Shown one piece after another: positions 1 through 9,301 of a stretch of DNA of 55,063 nucleotides (the first letter of the stretch is position 1; the number at the start of each line of letters is the position of its first letter). The translations under genes were made by a program, and so were the position numbers. Source of the stretch: Butyricicoccus faecihominis (GTDB taxonomy: Bacteria > Bacillota > Clostridia > Oscillospirales > Butyricicoccaceae); NCBI RefSeq assembly GCF_024462775.1, contig NZ_JANGCE010000027.1, forward strand, positions 1 through 55,063. The letters run 5' to 3'. Under the pieces are notes generated by a model. That model did not search any database. It saw only the letters and a list, made by a program, of their open reading frames with translations, and had not been told where the DNA came from.

Positions 1-135
1 CCGGACGGCAATTCCGCCCTCATGCTGGTCTGTGCTCGGCTTCGCCATGTCGCTGACTCCCAGTGGAGCAATAAGAAATATATGAATATGAAGCACACGG
101 AGACTTCCAACGAGGACGTTTCTATTGTCGGCTGA
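1..135 (+). pseudogene. IS256-type (mutator) transposase, 3' end, cut by window edge
   Basis: The frame open from base 1 ends with TGA at 133-135 and encodes 44 residues that begin PDGNSALMLVCARLRHVA and continue with WSNKKYMNMKH. This resembles the C-terminus of mutator (IS256-family) transposases as I remember them; the DDE catalytic residues would lie upstream, outside the window. It cannot be decided whether the whole gene is intact. The right inverted repeat of the element would be expected in about 136-200, but the other end is not available for comparison. Typed as pseudogene only because it is partial here. Confidence 0.55.
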
Positions 136-242
136 CTTCTTCCTTCAAAATCTGCATACCTTTTTGCGCATAATTCTTGACACTACCGAACTTTTCTCCT
201 GTGAAAATGCACCCTGTATAAAAATTATCAGCATTTGTCTAA

Positions 243-278
243 GAAAAGCATCGAAACGTGTTTGTTTCGATGCTTTGT
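243..278 (+). terminator. Stem-loop terminator
   Basis: A perfect 13-bp stem (AAAGCATCGAAAC / GTTTCGATGCTTT) closes a six-base loop and has A-rich and T-rich flanks. It sits between the transposase end and the convergent oxidoreductase gene and could stop transcription from either side. Apart from this hairpin I see nothing in 136-339. Confidence 0.55.
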
Positions 279-339
279 GCATTCTATATGGAGAAAACAC
301 TGAGTAAGTGAACTTTATAAAAAAGATTAATGATTCCTC

Positions 340-1464
340 TTAAAACTGGTTTAAAGAGACCCACTTGCTGTTTTGCTGGTTACTGGCGACAGCGGCATGA
401 ACGAATATTACGCCGTATAGGCCGTCTTCAACGCGTGGATATTTGTAATCGGCATCACATATTTCCCGTTTTTGATTTCGGTCACAAATATGACGGATAA
501 ATTCACGATAAAGATTTGCGGTTGCATCGTGATAACCTTCAATTTGTCCATTGGAAAGGCGGGTCATCTGCTGAACAGCGGGATACAAATAATCCCTGCC
601 TGCTGTCAAGATTTGCACAGGCTGATCCAATGGGGCGAATTTTAATAGCTGCGGATGCAGGTGAGACCACTCCAGCGACCCTTTGGATCCATAGATTCGG
701 ACAAGGATATTACAATCCTCGCCGATTGCGGTTTTACAACCCCACATAGTACCTGTAGAGCCGTTTTCATATTGTACCAGCGCTGAAAAATCGGTCTCAA
801 GTACACGGTTATCCGGATATCGGTCAAACAATGCGGAAAGCCTCTGAATATGCAGGCCGGTCATCGTCGAAACCAGATACTCAATATGGGTACCGATATT
901 TGCCGCGCATGCTGACGGTCCTGCAATGGCGGGATTAAAATGCCACGGTTTAAAATTTTGTGCCCGGATGATCTGCCCGTCTTGTTTATATTCGCTTACC
1001 ACTTTGAGGATATGGCCGATTTCCCCATGTTCAATCATTTTGCGGGCCTGATGAATCATGGGATAACCGGAATAGGAATAATTGACGCATAATAGCGTAT
1101 TTGTTTCATGGACTAAGCGACATAGTGAACGAGCTTCTTCAACACTGTTTGTTAACGGTTTTTCGCAAAAGACATGAATGCCAAGGGATAAAAACGTGCG
1201 TGCAATTTCAAAGTGGCTACTATTTGGAGTGGCTATGACAACAAAATCAATTGGGTCGGGACGAGCAAGCTCGCGCTCGGCCATTTCCTCGAAAGAAGAA
1301 TAGGTGCGATCATCAGGAACATGCCATGTGTCAGCCTGTGTACGGTTTTTTTCATCGTTACGCGAAAAACAACCAGCGCATAATTCCGCCAATCCATCGA
1401 AGCGAGCGGTACGATAGTGTACAAAAGCTATAGTGCCTCCACCAACAATTCCATAATGCAACAT
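340..1464 (-). CDS. Gfo/Idh/MocA-family NAD(P)-dependent oxidoreductase
   Basis: Cytosolic dehydrogenase of the Gfo/Idh/MocA superfamily, which oxidises or reduces a hydroxyl of a sugar, inositol or similar polyol with NAD(P). The N-terminus has the Rossmann loop GIVGGGTIA. A FCEKPLT motif near residue 105 carries the conserved EKP lysine. NIGTHIEYL near residue 190 occupies the usual catalytic-histidine region. At about 374 residues the length is normal. The start at 1464 is preferred over 1482 because AAAGGCGGA lies just upstream of it. The gene is transcribed away from the kinase operon, sharing the 1483-1690 intergenic region, so it may be a target of that two-component system. The substrate cannot be told from sequence. 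Confidence 0.85.
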   Translation of the reverse strand: MLHYGIVGGGTIAFVHYRTARFDGLAELCAGCFSRNDEKNRTQADTWHVPDDRTYSSFEEMAERELARPDPIDFVVIATPNSSHFEIARTFLSLGIHVFCEKPLTNSVEEARSLCRLVHETNTLLCVNYSYSGYPMIHQARKMIEHGEIGHILKVVSEYKQDGQIIRAQNFKPWHFNPAIAGPSACAANIGTHIEYLVSTMTGLHIQRLSALFDRYPDNRVLETDFSALVQYENGSTGTMWGCKTAIGEDCNILVRIYGSKGSLEWSHLHPQLLKFAPLDQPVQILTAGRDYLYPAVQQMTRLSNGQIEGYHDATANLYREFIRHICDRNQKREICDADYKYPRVEDGLYGVIFVHAAVASNQQNSKWVSLNQF

Positions 1465-1482
1465 AGAGGTTCCGCCTTTCAT

Positions 1483-1689
1483 AATTCTATCATTCTATCA
1501 TAAAAGCATAGATTAAGATTAAAAAGTCATTATTTTGTTGAGGGATATCAGGATATTGCGAATATTGATCCTTTATATGCATTTTGTACAAAACACGATG
1601 TTGGTTTTTAGGGTTTAAAGATTGAATTCAAGATTGTTTTTAAATAAGAATTTTGCAATAATAGAATTAGAAAGTAAGAAAAGAAGGCG
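1483..1689. promoter_or_regulatory. Divergent intergenic region
   Basis: About 200 bp of AT-rich sequence separate the leftward oxidoreductase from the rightward sensor kinase. Promoters for both must lie here. No box pair is close enough to consensus to name with confidence, and no long repeat is visible. Confidence 0.4.
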
Positions 1690-1695
1690 ATTGGA

Positions 1696-3408
1696 ATAAA
1701 AAGACACACTTTACAGCGTAGATTAGTAGTATATTTTATTCTGATTGCGCTATTGCCGGCAATATTTATTTTGACTTTTTATTTTCATACGACACGTGAA
1801 CAAACGCGGAACTGGCTGGTTGCGGACAAGCAGCAACAGCTAAAACATTCTATGGATTTAGTGGAGCACCAAGTACAGCAGGTCAATGAATTTGCTATTT
1901 GGTTAGAGCAAAATGAGACGTTACAAAAGATACTCGCGCTATCCTCAGAGGAGGCGGCGAACTATACGGAGGATAATTATAGCTTTAAGAAACAGATCAG
2001 GACGCAAGTTTATGCCAGCCCTGTGGCCCAGAATATCTTATCACTATTTATTATTGGGGAGAATGGGCTCGATATCAGAAGCGGTTCAGAGGCCGCGTTG
2101 ATCGATTTGAACGCACTCGTTGTATTAGCGCAGCCAGCGACAAATAGCACGAATGGCTGGTATATGCTGACGAACAATTTGACAGAGTTTTCGGAAAACG
2201 AATTAGTGATTGCTTATACGCGACGTTTGCCCAAACTGGAAAATGGGAAAGACAGCGGCACCTTGGTTATTCTATTCTCCGCAGATATGCTGTCAAATGC
2301 CATTTCAGAACTGGGTGATCCGGAAGAATATCAAATCATCTTGCGTAATACCTCAGGGAGTATATTGGCCGTGAAGGGAGGCGCACAAAAAGAAGAGACC
2401 TTTGAACTGAAGGCAAATTCGTTAGCCACAGGCTGGTCAATGACGGCAAAAATATCTTCGCGGATATTTGACCGCCAGTGGCAATCTTTGATGCAATCGG
2501 CAATGCTACTGATTTTAGTCGCCGTATGCGTTGTAGCTGGCTTTGCCGTATTTTTGTCGCGCGACTTTGCTCGACCAATCGAGCGTGTCATTGATACGGT
2601 GGATCATATTGCTCATGGAGAGTTTGTGCATGTAGAGCGTATATCCAGTAACAACGAAATCGCCCGGCTTGGCCGCCACATCAATACGATGACAGATAAT
2701 ATTCAAGAACTGATCAGGGAGCAGATACAGCATGAGCAGGAAAAAAAGCACATGGAAATGAAAATGCTGCAAACACAAATGAATCCGCACTTTCTCTACA
2801 ATACGCTAAGCTCGATTAAGCTTATGGCAAATATGCAGGGCAAGAGCGGTATTAGTAAAATGATCGAAATGCTGGGACGAATGCTACGAGCCAATTTATC
2901 TATTGAGACGGAGTTGATCCCACTTCGGCAGGAGCTTGAGCTACTGGACAGCTATGTATATTTGCAGAATATTAGGTTAAACGGAAAGATAGACTATGCG
3001 CGAGACGATATCCCGACAGATGTCTTGGAGCTACCTGTTCTTAAATTCCTGCTGCAGCCGCTGGTTGAGAACGCAATACTGCATGGAATTAGCCCCCGCG
3101 CACAAAAAGGCAAGCTTTCCGTCTCAGCAAGAATGGTCGGGGGGGATCTGATCATTGGCATTGAAGATAATGGTGTAGGAATGAATACTGAAGAGCTGGA
3201 GCGTGCGCGGGGTATTTTGTGTGGTTCACTGAGCGAGTTGGTCGCAGAAGGCGGCGACGGCCACGGGATTGCACTGGGCAATGTCCTTGCACGTTTGCGA
3301 CTACAGTACGGGCCGGATTGCGAAATCGTGTTGCATAGCATAAAAGATCAAGGAACGACAGTGATCCTGCGTCTGCCGATTGAAAAAGAAAGGGATAAAG
3401 ATGCGTAG
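1696..3408 (+). CDS. Sensor histidine kinase, YesM type
   Basis: Membrane histidine kinase of the YesM/LytS-like class that signals to the following response regulator. The reading frame shows a first transmembrane segment (LVVYFILIALLPAIFILTF), an extracellular domain of about 220 residues, a second membrane segment (SAMLLILVAVCVVAGFAVFL), a HAMP linker, the PF06580 phospho-acceptor motif MNPHFLYNTL and an ATPase domain with LVENAILHG and EDNGVGM. The first in-frame ATG/GTG/TTG is TTG 1753, which would cut the first membrane segment in half. The frame is open back to TAA 1675-1677, and the only codons well placed after GAAGG (1683-1687) are ATA 1696 or ATT 1690. The start given is therefore an inference. 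The stop overlaps the regulator start by 8 bp. Confidence 0.8.
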   Translation: MKRHTLQRRLVVYFILIALLPAIFILTFYFHTTREQTRNWLVADKQQQLKHSMDLVEHQVQQVNEFAIWLEQNETLQKILALSSEEAANYTEDNYSFKKQIRTQVYASPVAQNILSLFIIGENGLDIRSGSEAALIDLNALVVLAQPATNSTNGWYMLTNNLTEFSENELVIAYTRRLPKLENGKDSGTLVILFSADMLSNAISELGDPEEYQIILRNTSGSILAVKGGAQKEETFELKANSLATGWSMTAKISSRIFDRQWQSLMQSAMLLILVAVCVVAGFAVFLSRDFARPIERVIDTVDHIAHGEFVHVERISSNNEIARLGRHINTMTDNIQELIREQIQHEQEKKHMEMKMLQTQMNPHFLYNTLSSIKLMANMQGKSGISKMIEMLGRMLRANLSIETELIPLRQELELLDSYVYLQNIRLNGKIDYARDDIPTDVLELPVLKFLLQPLVENAILHGISPRAQKGKLSVSARMVGGDLIIGIEDNGVGMNTEELERARGILCGSLSELVAEGGDGHGIALGNVLARLRLQYGPDCEIVLHSIKDQGTTVILRLPIEKERDKDA

Positions 3409-5008
3409 AATTGTGATTGTGGATGATGATGCGACACTTCGAATCGGCCTTAAAACGCTGGTGGATTGGCCGCAATATGGATACGAGATTGTGGGAGAGG
3501 CAACGGATGGGGCGCAGGGTTTAACGCTAATTCGAGAATTAAAACCGGATATTGTCATAACGGATATGAAGATGCCCAAAATGAATGGCGCTCAATTGAT
3601 CCGCGCGTTAAAAAAGGAAGCCGAGCCCCCAGCGGTTATAGCACTCAGTGGTTACGATGAATATGCCCTTGTCAGAGAAGCAATGAAATATGGCGCGGCT
3701 GATTACTTATTAAAGTTGGAGCTTTCGCCACAATTACTTTTGGATACGTTATCCGATGCGGCGCCGGAGCACGCAAAAACGATAGATAGAACGCCTCAGG
3801 CAGACCAAGGGCTCTTGCGAACACGCGTATTACGCGATCTGGTGGCAAATTTCTATTTGCAGGAGACAGAGCTGCGAGATCATATGCAGGCGGCGGGCAT
3901 TGTGATGAATACTGACCGATCTGTGTGTTTGCTCATAAAAGTTGGTGATGCGTTCCGCTTTGAGGAGGTCCCGGAGGAAGAATATCATACGCTGAAGTTT
4001 TCTGTGATCAATATTGTAGAAGAAATTGCCGGAGAAGCGCTGCAGGCATATTGCATAGAGAATAAAACAGGGGAGTTTTATGTACTTGGCTGTGTGCGGA
4101 AAGAACTAATGAATGTGGATCGGGAAGCATTAGTTACTGAAACCGCGGAACGGATCCGCGATATGTTACGGGAGTATCTCGATATTGTCTGCACGATTGG
4201 AATTGGGCTTGGCGATGGCGGTATCGCAGGACTGCAGGAGGCACGCAAACAGGCATTTGAGGCAGTACGCCTGCGTTTTAGCGTACAAGACAGTGATATC
4301 ATCCTTCGCAGCCACTGTCCGGTACAAGAGATCCAGTCGAAAAATCTGACTGGGCAAATGTTTGAGATCAAACATAAATTGCTTAAGGGATTGTCGGGGT
4401 TAGATACGCATATTGCGCAAGAAGCGTTTGCAGATATGCGGGGTCATTTAAAATATTTGCGTGGGAGGGAAGAACTATTTGTAGCGGCGCTGGAAGTGAT
4501 TGGCGCTTTACACGAATTCTGCGACCGTTGCGGAATCAAGGTCGATCAGGTCTTACAACAGTCTGGCGGTGAAGTGAAAACCGTGTTTTTATTAACGGGT
4601 TATAAAGACTTTACCGAATGGCTGAATACGCTGGAACAGGATATCCTCGCCTATTTAGAGAGGGAAAACAAAAAAGGATATCAGAGTATCGTCAATCGAG
4701 TACAGAAAATTGTGCAGGAACGGTTTAAAGACGAGCTAACGTTGCAGGAAGTTGCGGATGAATTGCACGTGACGCCTGGCTATTTGAGTACGCTTATGAA
4801 AAAGTACACTGGAAAGACATTTGTGGAGTGCATAACAGACACGCGACTAAAAATCGCAAAAGAAAAGCTGACGAAAACTGACTGGAAAGTGTATGAAATT
4901 GCAGAACAGGTCGGCTATCAAGATCAGTTTTATTTCAGTAGAATTTTTAAGCGCGTGACTGGCGTATCGCCGGCAGAATTCAGAAAACGGTATGGAGGCG
5001 AAGCATGA
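3401..5008 (+). CDS. Response regulator with AraC-type DNA-binding domain, YesN type
   Basis: Cytosolic regulator, 535 residues. The receiver domain (1-120) has the acidic cluster VDDD, the phosphorylatable aspartate in ITDMKMPK and the lysine in DYLLK. A central region of about 270 residues without an obvious named domain follows. The C-terminal 100 residues hold two helix-turn-helix motifs of the AraC/XylS fold (LTLQEVADELHVTPGYLS and VYEIAEQVGYQDQFYFSRIFK). ATG 3401 is chosen because it follows AAAGGGA and gives the usual MRRIVIVDDD start. It overlaps the kinase stop and is itself overlapped by the next gene (ATGA), so the three genes are one translationally coupled operon. YesM/YesN pairs usually control carbohydrate uptake or degradation genes. 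Confidence 0.9.
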   Translation: MRRIVIVDDDATLRIGLKTLVDWPQYGYEIVGEATDGAQGLTLIRELKPDIVITDMKMPKMNGAQLIRALKKEAEPPAVIALSGYDEYALVREAMKYGAADYLLKLELSPQLLLDTLSDAAPEHAKTIDRTPQADQGLLRTRVLRDLVANFYLQETELRDHMQAAGIVMNTDRSVCLLIKVGDAFRFEEVPEEEYHTLKFSVINIVEEIAGEALQAYCIENKTGEFYVLGCVRKELMNVDREALVTETAERIRDMLREYLDIVCTIGIGLGDGGIAGLQEARKQAFEAVRLRFSVQDSDIILRSHCPVQEIQSKNLTGQMFEIKHKLLKGLSGLDTHIAQEAFADMRGHLKYLRGREELFVAALEVIGALHEFCDRCGIKVDQVLQQSGGEVKTVFLLTGYKDFTEWLNTLEQDILAYLERENKKGYQSIVNRVQKIVQERFKDELTLQEVADELHVTPGYLSTLMKKYTGKTFVECITDTRLKIAKEKLTKTDWKVYEIAEQVGYQDQFYFSRIFKRVTGVSPAEFRKRYGGEA

Positions 5009-6276
5009 AGCGTATTTTAGCGGCGAGTCTGCTAGTATCAACTGTGTTCGTCAGTATACTGATATTTTGGTTTAGCCAAGAGGGAAAACAAACGCAAGCG
5101 AACGCCGAAAGCACGATTCGGGTTGTGCTTTGGAACTATGACGTTGTCGCCTATGACCGGAGAATGATTGAGGCTTTTGAAAAAACGCATCCCGAAGTCC
5201 ATGTGGATGTGATTAGTTATAACTCCCTTTACTATAAAGATAGTTTACGAACATTGCTGGATAGCAATCAACGCGTAGACGTCATCTATGTCAATCAACT
5301 GGAGCAACTCAGTATGTTGACAGACCGGAATATCCCACTGCAACTCGATTCCTTAGCAAAACGTGATGGTGTTGATCTGAGCAGGTACCGGGCGCTTGAT
5401 ATGCTGCGAAATGCAGATACGGGAGAGCTCCTTGGTCTTCCTTACCGCAATGACCGGTTTTTGCTTTACTACAATAAGGATATGTTTGACTCGGTTGGAT
5501 TGTCTTACCCATCGGCATCTATGACTTGGGAGGAGTATTATAATCTGGGTCAAACACTCTCTACACGGCTTGATGCCGGAGAAAAGGCGGTATTTTTGTT
5601 CAATACATCAGGACGGCTTATGGCGCAAACCTGCTCTCGGCCGTTTGATATTTGGCAGGATCCTTTTGAAAACCTAAAGCCGGGATTGACCATGCTTCGG
5701 AATTTACAGGAACATGGAATTTCCACGGATCTGACACAAATGGATAATCGGGAAGTGATGCAGAGGGAGTTTGATCGCGGCGGATACGCGATGTTTATCA
5801 ATGGTGACTGGCAGATTAATCAACTGCATGAAGATACGAAAAACGGACTGGTCTCTTTCCGCTGGGGCGTCACCGAACTGCCTTATTGGTCAACGGATCA
5901 TCCCAATCAAATCCCAATTTGGCAGACTCCGCTCTGTATTAATCGTAATACCACGGAAAAAGAGGCGTCATGGGAATTTGTTAAATTTGTCTGTGGTGCA
6001 GACGGCGCGAAAATGCTGGCGGAGGATTTGATCGTACCCGGATATGTTTCGCCAGAAGTTGAGTCGGTTTTTGAGAAAGCGGCGCGCCAATATGGAATTG
6101 ACGCACAGCTGTGTTTAAATTCTTTTGATATGCCGCTCACGCCGCCGACCAGCAAAGAGCAGTTGTTAACGGAAAAGATATATGCCGAATACGAACGTAT
6201 CCTGCTTGGCTTGGATACCATAGATTTGGGTTTGGCAAAAATGGAGCAAATTAGAGATACCTTTATGGAAGACTAG
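5005..6276 (+). CDS. Extracellular sugar-type solute-binding protein in the two-component operon
   Basis: A 423-residue family-1 (carbohydrate) ABC solute-binding protein. It has an uncleaved or signal-peptide-like hydrophobic N-terminus (LLVSTVFVSILIFWF) with no lipobox cysteine, then a typical bilobal body (IRVVLWNYDVVAYDRRMIEAFEKTH and a C-terminal WEFVKFVCG region). ATG 5005 overlaps the regulator stop. No MalF/MalG-type permeases accompany it; the nearby transporter is of the Dpp type with its own binding protein. This supports a sensing role, the protein presenting a sugar to the kinase ectodomain, rather than transport. That role is inference. A terminator follows directly. Confidence 0.75.
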   Translation: MKRILAASLLVSTVFVSILIFWFSQEGKQTQANAESTIRVVLWNYDVVAYDRRMIEAFEKTHPEVHVDVISYNSLYYKDSLRTLLDSNQRVDVIYVNQLEQLSMLTDRNIPLQLDSLAKRDGVDLSRYRALDMLRNADTGELLGLPYRNDRFLLYYNKDMFDSVGLSYPSASMTWEEYYNLGQTLSTRLDAGEKAVFLFNTSGRLMAQTCSRPFDIWQDPFENLKPGLTMLRNLQEHGISTDLTQMDNREVMQREFDRGGYAMFINGDWQINQLHEDTKNGLVSFRWGVTELPYWSTDHPNQIPIWQTPLCINRNTTEKEASWEFVKFVCGADGAKMLAEDLIVPGYVSPEVESVFEKAARQYGIDAQLCLNSFDMPLTPPTSKEQLLTEKIYAEYERILLGLDTIDLGLAKMEQIRDTFMED

Positions 6277-6285
6277 CATATGGGA

Positions 6286-6318
6286 AACGGGCTCGCTGAT
6301 GCGAGGCCGTTTTTTTAT
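6286..6318 (+). terminator. Rho-independent terminator after the two-component operon
   Basis: The arms ACGGGCTCGC and GCGAGGCCGT pair with one mismatch around a short TGAT loop and are followed by TTTTTTT. It separates the sensing operon from the transporter operon that starts at 6451. Confidence 0.8.
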
Positions 6319-6450
6319 GCACTATTTCAAACTGTCGGGAATAGTACATGAATTTCGAAATCCGTCCATGGTTTCTAAAAATAGAGAATGGTAGAATAAC
6401 TACAACAAAAAGGGCTACACCCGCAAAGATATATGAAAGGAGAATGGTAA

Positions 6451-7407
6451 ATGGGAAAGTACATCGGCAAACGGCTGCTGTCTATGATACCGGTATTGTT
6501 TGGCGTTGTTACCTTGGTGTTTTTTATGCTGCATTTTGCACCGGGTGATCCAGCGCGTACGGTTCTTGGAGAATCGGCAACAGAAGCGGATTTGGTACAG
6601 CAAAGGGAGGAAATGGGGCTTAACGACCCGATCTTGGTGCAGTACGGTCGTTTCCTTACAGAAATCGTACACGGTGATTTTGGCACATCTTATCTGACTG
6701 GCCGCCCTGTAGGGGACGAAATATTGCAGCGTTTTCCGACGACCATGCTGCTGACGATATTGCCGATTCTGGTCATGATTATCATCGGCATACCGACCGG
6801 GATTATATCGGCAATCAAACAATATTCTTGGATGGATAAAACCTGTATGGTGATCGCACTGACCGGTATCTCCATGCCAACATTTTGTACAGGCATGTTG
6901 CTTACCCTTGCGTTCTCGCTCAATCTACATATCTTTCCTCCATCCGGCTTTTATGGTCCTATCTACTGGGTGCTTCCGTCCATCACCATTGGTTTTGGCG
7001 CGGTCGCGCTGCTGACCCGTATGACACGGTCTTCAATGCTGGAAGTTATTCGGCAGGATTATATTCGCACCGCGCGGGCCAAGGGACAGACGGAAAACAA
7101 AATTATTATGCACCACGCGCTTAAAAATGCATTGATTCCAATCATAACAGTTATTGGTCTGCAGGCTGGCGTACAACTTGGCGGCGCAATGGTAACGGAA
7201 TCGCTATTTGCAATTCCGGGACTCGGGAACTTTATGCTGGAGGCAATCAAGGGCCGTAATTATCCGGTTGTACAGGGCGGCGTTTTATTCATCGCATTTA
7301 CGTTCTGTATTCTAAACTTGCTGATTGATGTGATTTATGCGTTTGTTGATCCGCGTATTAAGGCACAGTATAAAGCCGGCAAGAAAGTGAAGGTGAAAAA
7401 GCAATGA
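6451..7407 (+). CDS. ABC transporter permease, DppB/OppB type
   Basis: Inner membrane subunit of a peptide/opine/glycoside-type importer, 318 residues. It begins MGKYIGKRLLSMIPVLFGVV, with the usual family start and first membrane helix, and carries the permease-ATPase coupling (EAA) region around YIRTARAKGQTENKI near residue 205, then the family motif ESLFAIPGLGNFMLEAI. AGGAG precedes ATG 6451. Its stop overlaps the next start (ATGA). It is the first gene of a five-gene importer operon. Confidence 0.93.
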   Translation: MGKYIGKRLLSMIPVLFGVVTLVFFMLHFAPGDPARTVLGESATEADLVQQREEMGLNDPILVQYGRFLTEIVHGDFGTSYLTGRPVGDEILQRFPTTMLLTILPILVMIIIGIPTGIISAIKQYSWMDKTCMVIALTGISMPTFCTGMLLTLAFSLNLHIFPPSGFYGPIYWVLPSITIGFGAVALLTRMTRSSMLEVIRQDYIRTARAKGQTENKIIMHHALKNALIPIITVIGLQAGVQLGGAMVTESLFAIPGLGNFMLEAIKGRNYPVVQGGVLFIAFTFCILNLLIDVIYAFVDPRIKAQYKAGKKVKVKKQ

Positions 7408-8306
7408 GCGCAGCTGCAGGAATGATGGATGCGAAAGGCGCATCTACCGCACATACGAAAAAGAGAAGTCAATGGGCAGATGTTTGGCGCCGCCTGAAAC
7501 GTAACAAAATGGCGGTGGCAGGTTTGATAATCCTTACGCTTTTGGTGTTGCTTGCAATTTTTGCCGATGTGATAGCACCGTATGGATTTGATGAACAAGA
7601 TCCGGTAAACCGGGCATTTCTCGCCCCTTGCGCTGAGTTTCCATTCGGTACTGATAATTTGGGACGTGACATCCTCAGCCGTGTGATTTATGGCGCGCGC
7701 GTTTCGCTGCAGGTCGGGTTGATCGCGGTTGGTATTTCGGCTGTTTTAGGGGGGCTGCTTGGGGCAATTGCTGGTTACTATGGTGGCCGCTGTGACAACC
7801 TGATCATGCGGTTTATGGATATTCTGCTTTCCATCCCCGGCATCCTGCTGGCGATCACGATTGCCGCGACGCTTGGGCCCGGGCTTGTCAACGCCATGAT
7901 TGCCGTAGGTATTTCAGGTACACCGGGATTTGCACGCGTGGTACGAGCATCGGTTTTATCGGTGCGAGGTAATGAATATATCGAAGCTGCACGCGCGATC
8001 AACGCATCGGATGCCAGAATCATAGCAAAACATATTCTCCCTAACATTTTAGCGCCGGTTATCGTTCAAGCTACGCTTAGCGTGGCTACAGCAATCATGA
8101 CAGCCGCGTCTCTTTCCTTTCTTGGTGTCGGCGTTCAGCCGCCGATTCCAGAATGGGGAGCCATGCTGTCTCAAGGCCGAACTTTCCTACGAGATAGCCC
8201 GCATGTCGTGCTGTTCCCCGGTCTTGCCATCATGATAACGGTGTTCGCGCTTAATCTGCTGGGCGACGGCTTGCGAGATGCGTTGGATCCGCGTATGAAA
8301 CAGTAA
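7404..8306 (+). CDS. ABC transporter permease, DppC/OppC type
   Basis: Second membrane subunit, 300 residues. After a cytosolic N-terminus comes RNKMAVAGLIILTLLVLLAI (first helix). HPFGTDNLGRD-type family sequence appears as EFPFGTDNLGRDILSR, then the EAA region EYIEAARAINASDARII and the C-terminal VQPPIPEWGAMLSQGR typical of DppC. It overlaps the previous permease by 4 bp, and the ATPase gene starts 15 bp after its stop. Confidence 0.93.
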   Translation: MSAAAGMMDAKGASTAHTKKRSQWADVWRRLKRNKMAVAGLIILTLLVLLAIFADVIAPYGFDEQDPVNRAFLAPCAEFPFGTDNLGRDILSRVIYGARVSLQVGLIAVGISAVLGGLLGAIAGYYGGRCDNLIMRFMDILLSIPGILLAITIAATLGPGLVNAMIAVGISGTPGFARVVRASVLSVRGNEYIEAARAINASDARIIAKHILPNILAPVIVQATLSVATAIMTAASLSFLGVGVQPPIPEWGAMLSQGRTFLRDSPHVVLFPGLAIMITVFALNLLGDGLRDALDPRMKQ

Positions 8307-8321
8307 AAAGGAGGTAATGAA

Positions 8322-9287
8322 ATGAGCGAAAACTTGCTGGAAGTAAAAGACCTAACCGTTCACTACATTACCGACGAGGGAACGGTGCATGCTGCTAACA
8401 AGATCAGTTTTACATTGGGGCATGGAGAAACTTTGGGGCTGGTTGGTGAAACCGGCGCTGGAAAAACAACGATTGCACTCAGTCTGCTCGGTTTAATTCC
8501 TAATCCGCCAGGGAAAATTATAGAAGGATCTATTGCGTTTGAGAACGAGCAACTGATCGGCAAAAACGAGCGGTATATGCAAAAAGTGCGAGGGGAAAAA
8601 ATCTCAATGATTTTTCAAGATCCTATGACCGCGCTAAACCCGATTGACAGCATTGGTGATCAAATATGTGAAACAATCCGATTGCACGAAAAGATTTCGC
8701 ATGTAGATGCAATGAAACGCGCTTGCGATGTTTTAGAGCTAGTAGGTATTCCCGCAGAACGCTATGGAGATTATCCACATCAGTTTTCCGGCGGTATGAA
8801 ACAACGTATTGTGATTGCGATTGCACTGGCGTGTCATCCTCAACTGTTAATCGCTGATGAGCCGACCACCGCATTAGATGTCACCATTCAGGCTCAGGTG
8901 CTTGAAATGATGAACGATCTCAAAAAAGAACTGGGTACCTCTATGCTGATGATTACGCATGACCTTGGGATTGTAGCTGAAATGTGCGAAAGAGTCGCCA
9001 TAATCTATGCTGGGGAACTCGTGGAAGTTGGTACGGTAGAACAGATTTATGATAATCATAAGCATCCCTATACAGAAGGGCTGTTTGGCTCGCTGCCTGC
9101 AATTGATGATAGCCGTGCACGACTGAATCCAATCCCGGGATTAATGCCGGATCCTAATAATTTGCCAAGCGGCTGTAAATTCCATACGAGATGTCCGCAC
9201 TGCACAAAAGAGTGTGAAACAATGGAGCAACAACTGAAAGAAATCGAGCCTGAACACTTTGTTCGTTGCTTTAAGCAGGCGCCGTAA
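8322..9287 (+). CDS. ABC transporter ATP-binding protein, DppD/OppD type
   Basis: Cytosolic ATPase, 321 residues, that powers the importer. Walker A is GETGAGKTT, the Q loop is in MIFQDPMTALNP, the signature is FSGGMKQRIVIA and Walker B is LLIADEPTTALD. The C-terminal oligopeptide_HPY region carries the cysteine pattern CKFHTRCPHCTKEC, which in some relatives binds an Fe-S cluster. AAGGAGGTAATGAA gives a strong ribosome binding site. Pairs with the DppF-type subunit downstream. Confidence 0.93.
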   Translation: MSENLLEVKDLTVHYITDEGTVHAANKISFTLGHGETLGLVGETGAGKTTIALSLLGLIPNPPGKIIEGSIAFENEQLIGKNERYMQKVRGEKISMIFQDPMTALNPIDSIGDQICETIRLHEKISHVDAMKRACDVLELVGIPAERYGDYPHQFSGGMKQRIVIAIALACHPQLLIADEPTTALDVTIQAQVLEMMNDLKKELGTSMLMITHDLGIVAEMCERVAIIYAGELVEVGTVEQIYDNHKHPYTEGLFGSLPAIDDSRARLNPIPGLMPDPNNLPSGCKFHTRCPHCTKECETMEQQLKEIEPEHFVRCFKQAP

Positions 9288-9301
9288 GAAGGGAGGACGA
9301 A

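Noticed and set aside
125-307. 60-codon frame after the transposase end
   Set aside because: It runs through a terminator hairpin and has no ribosome binding site.
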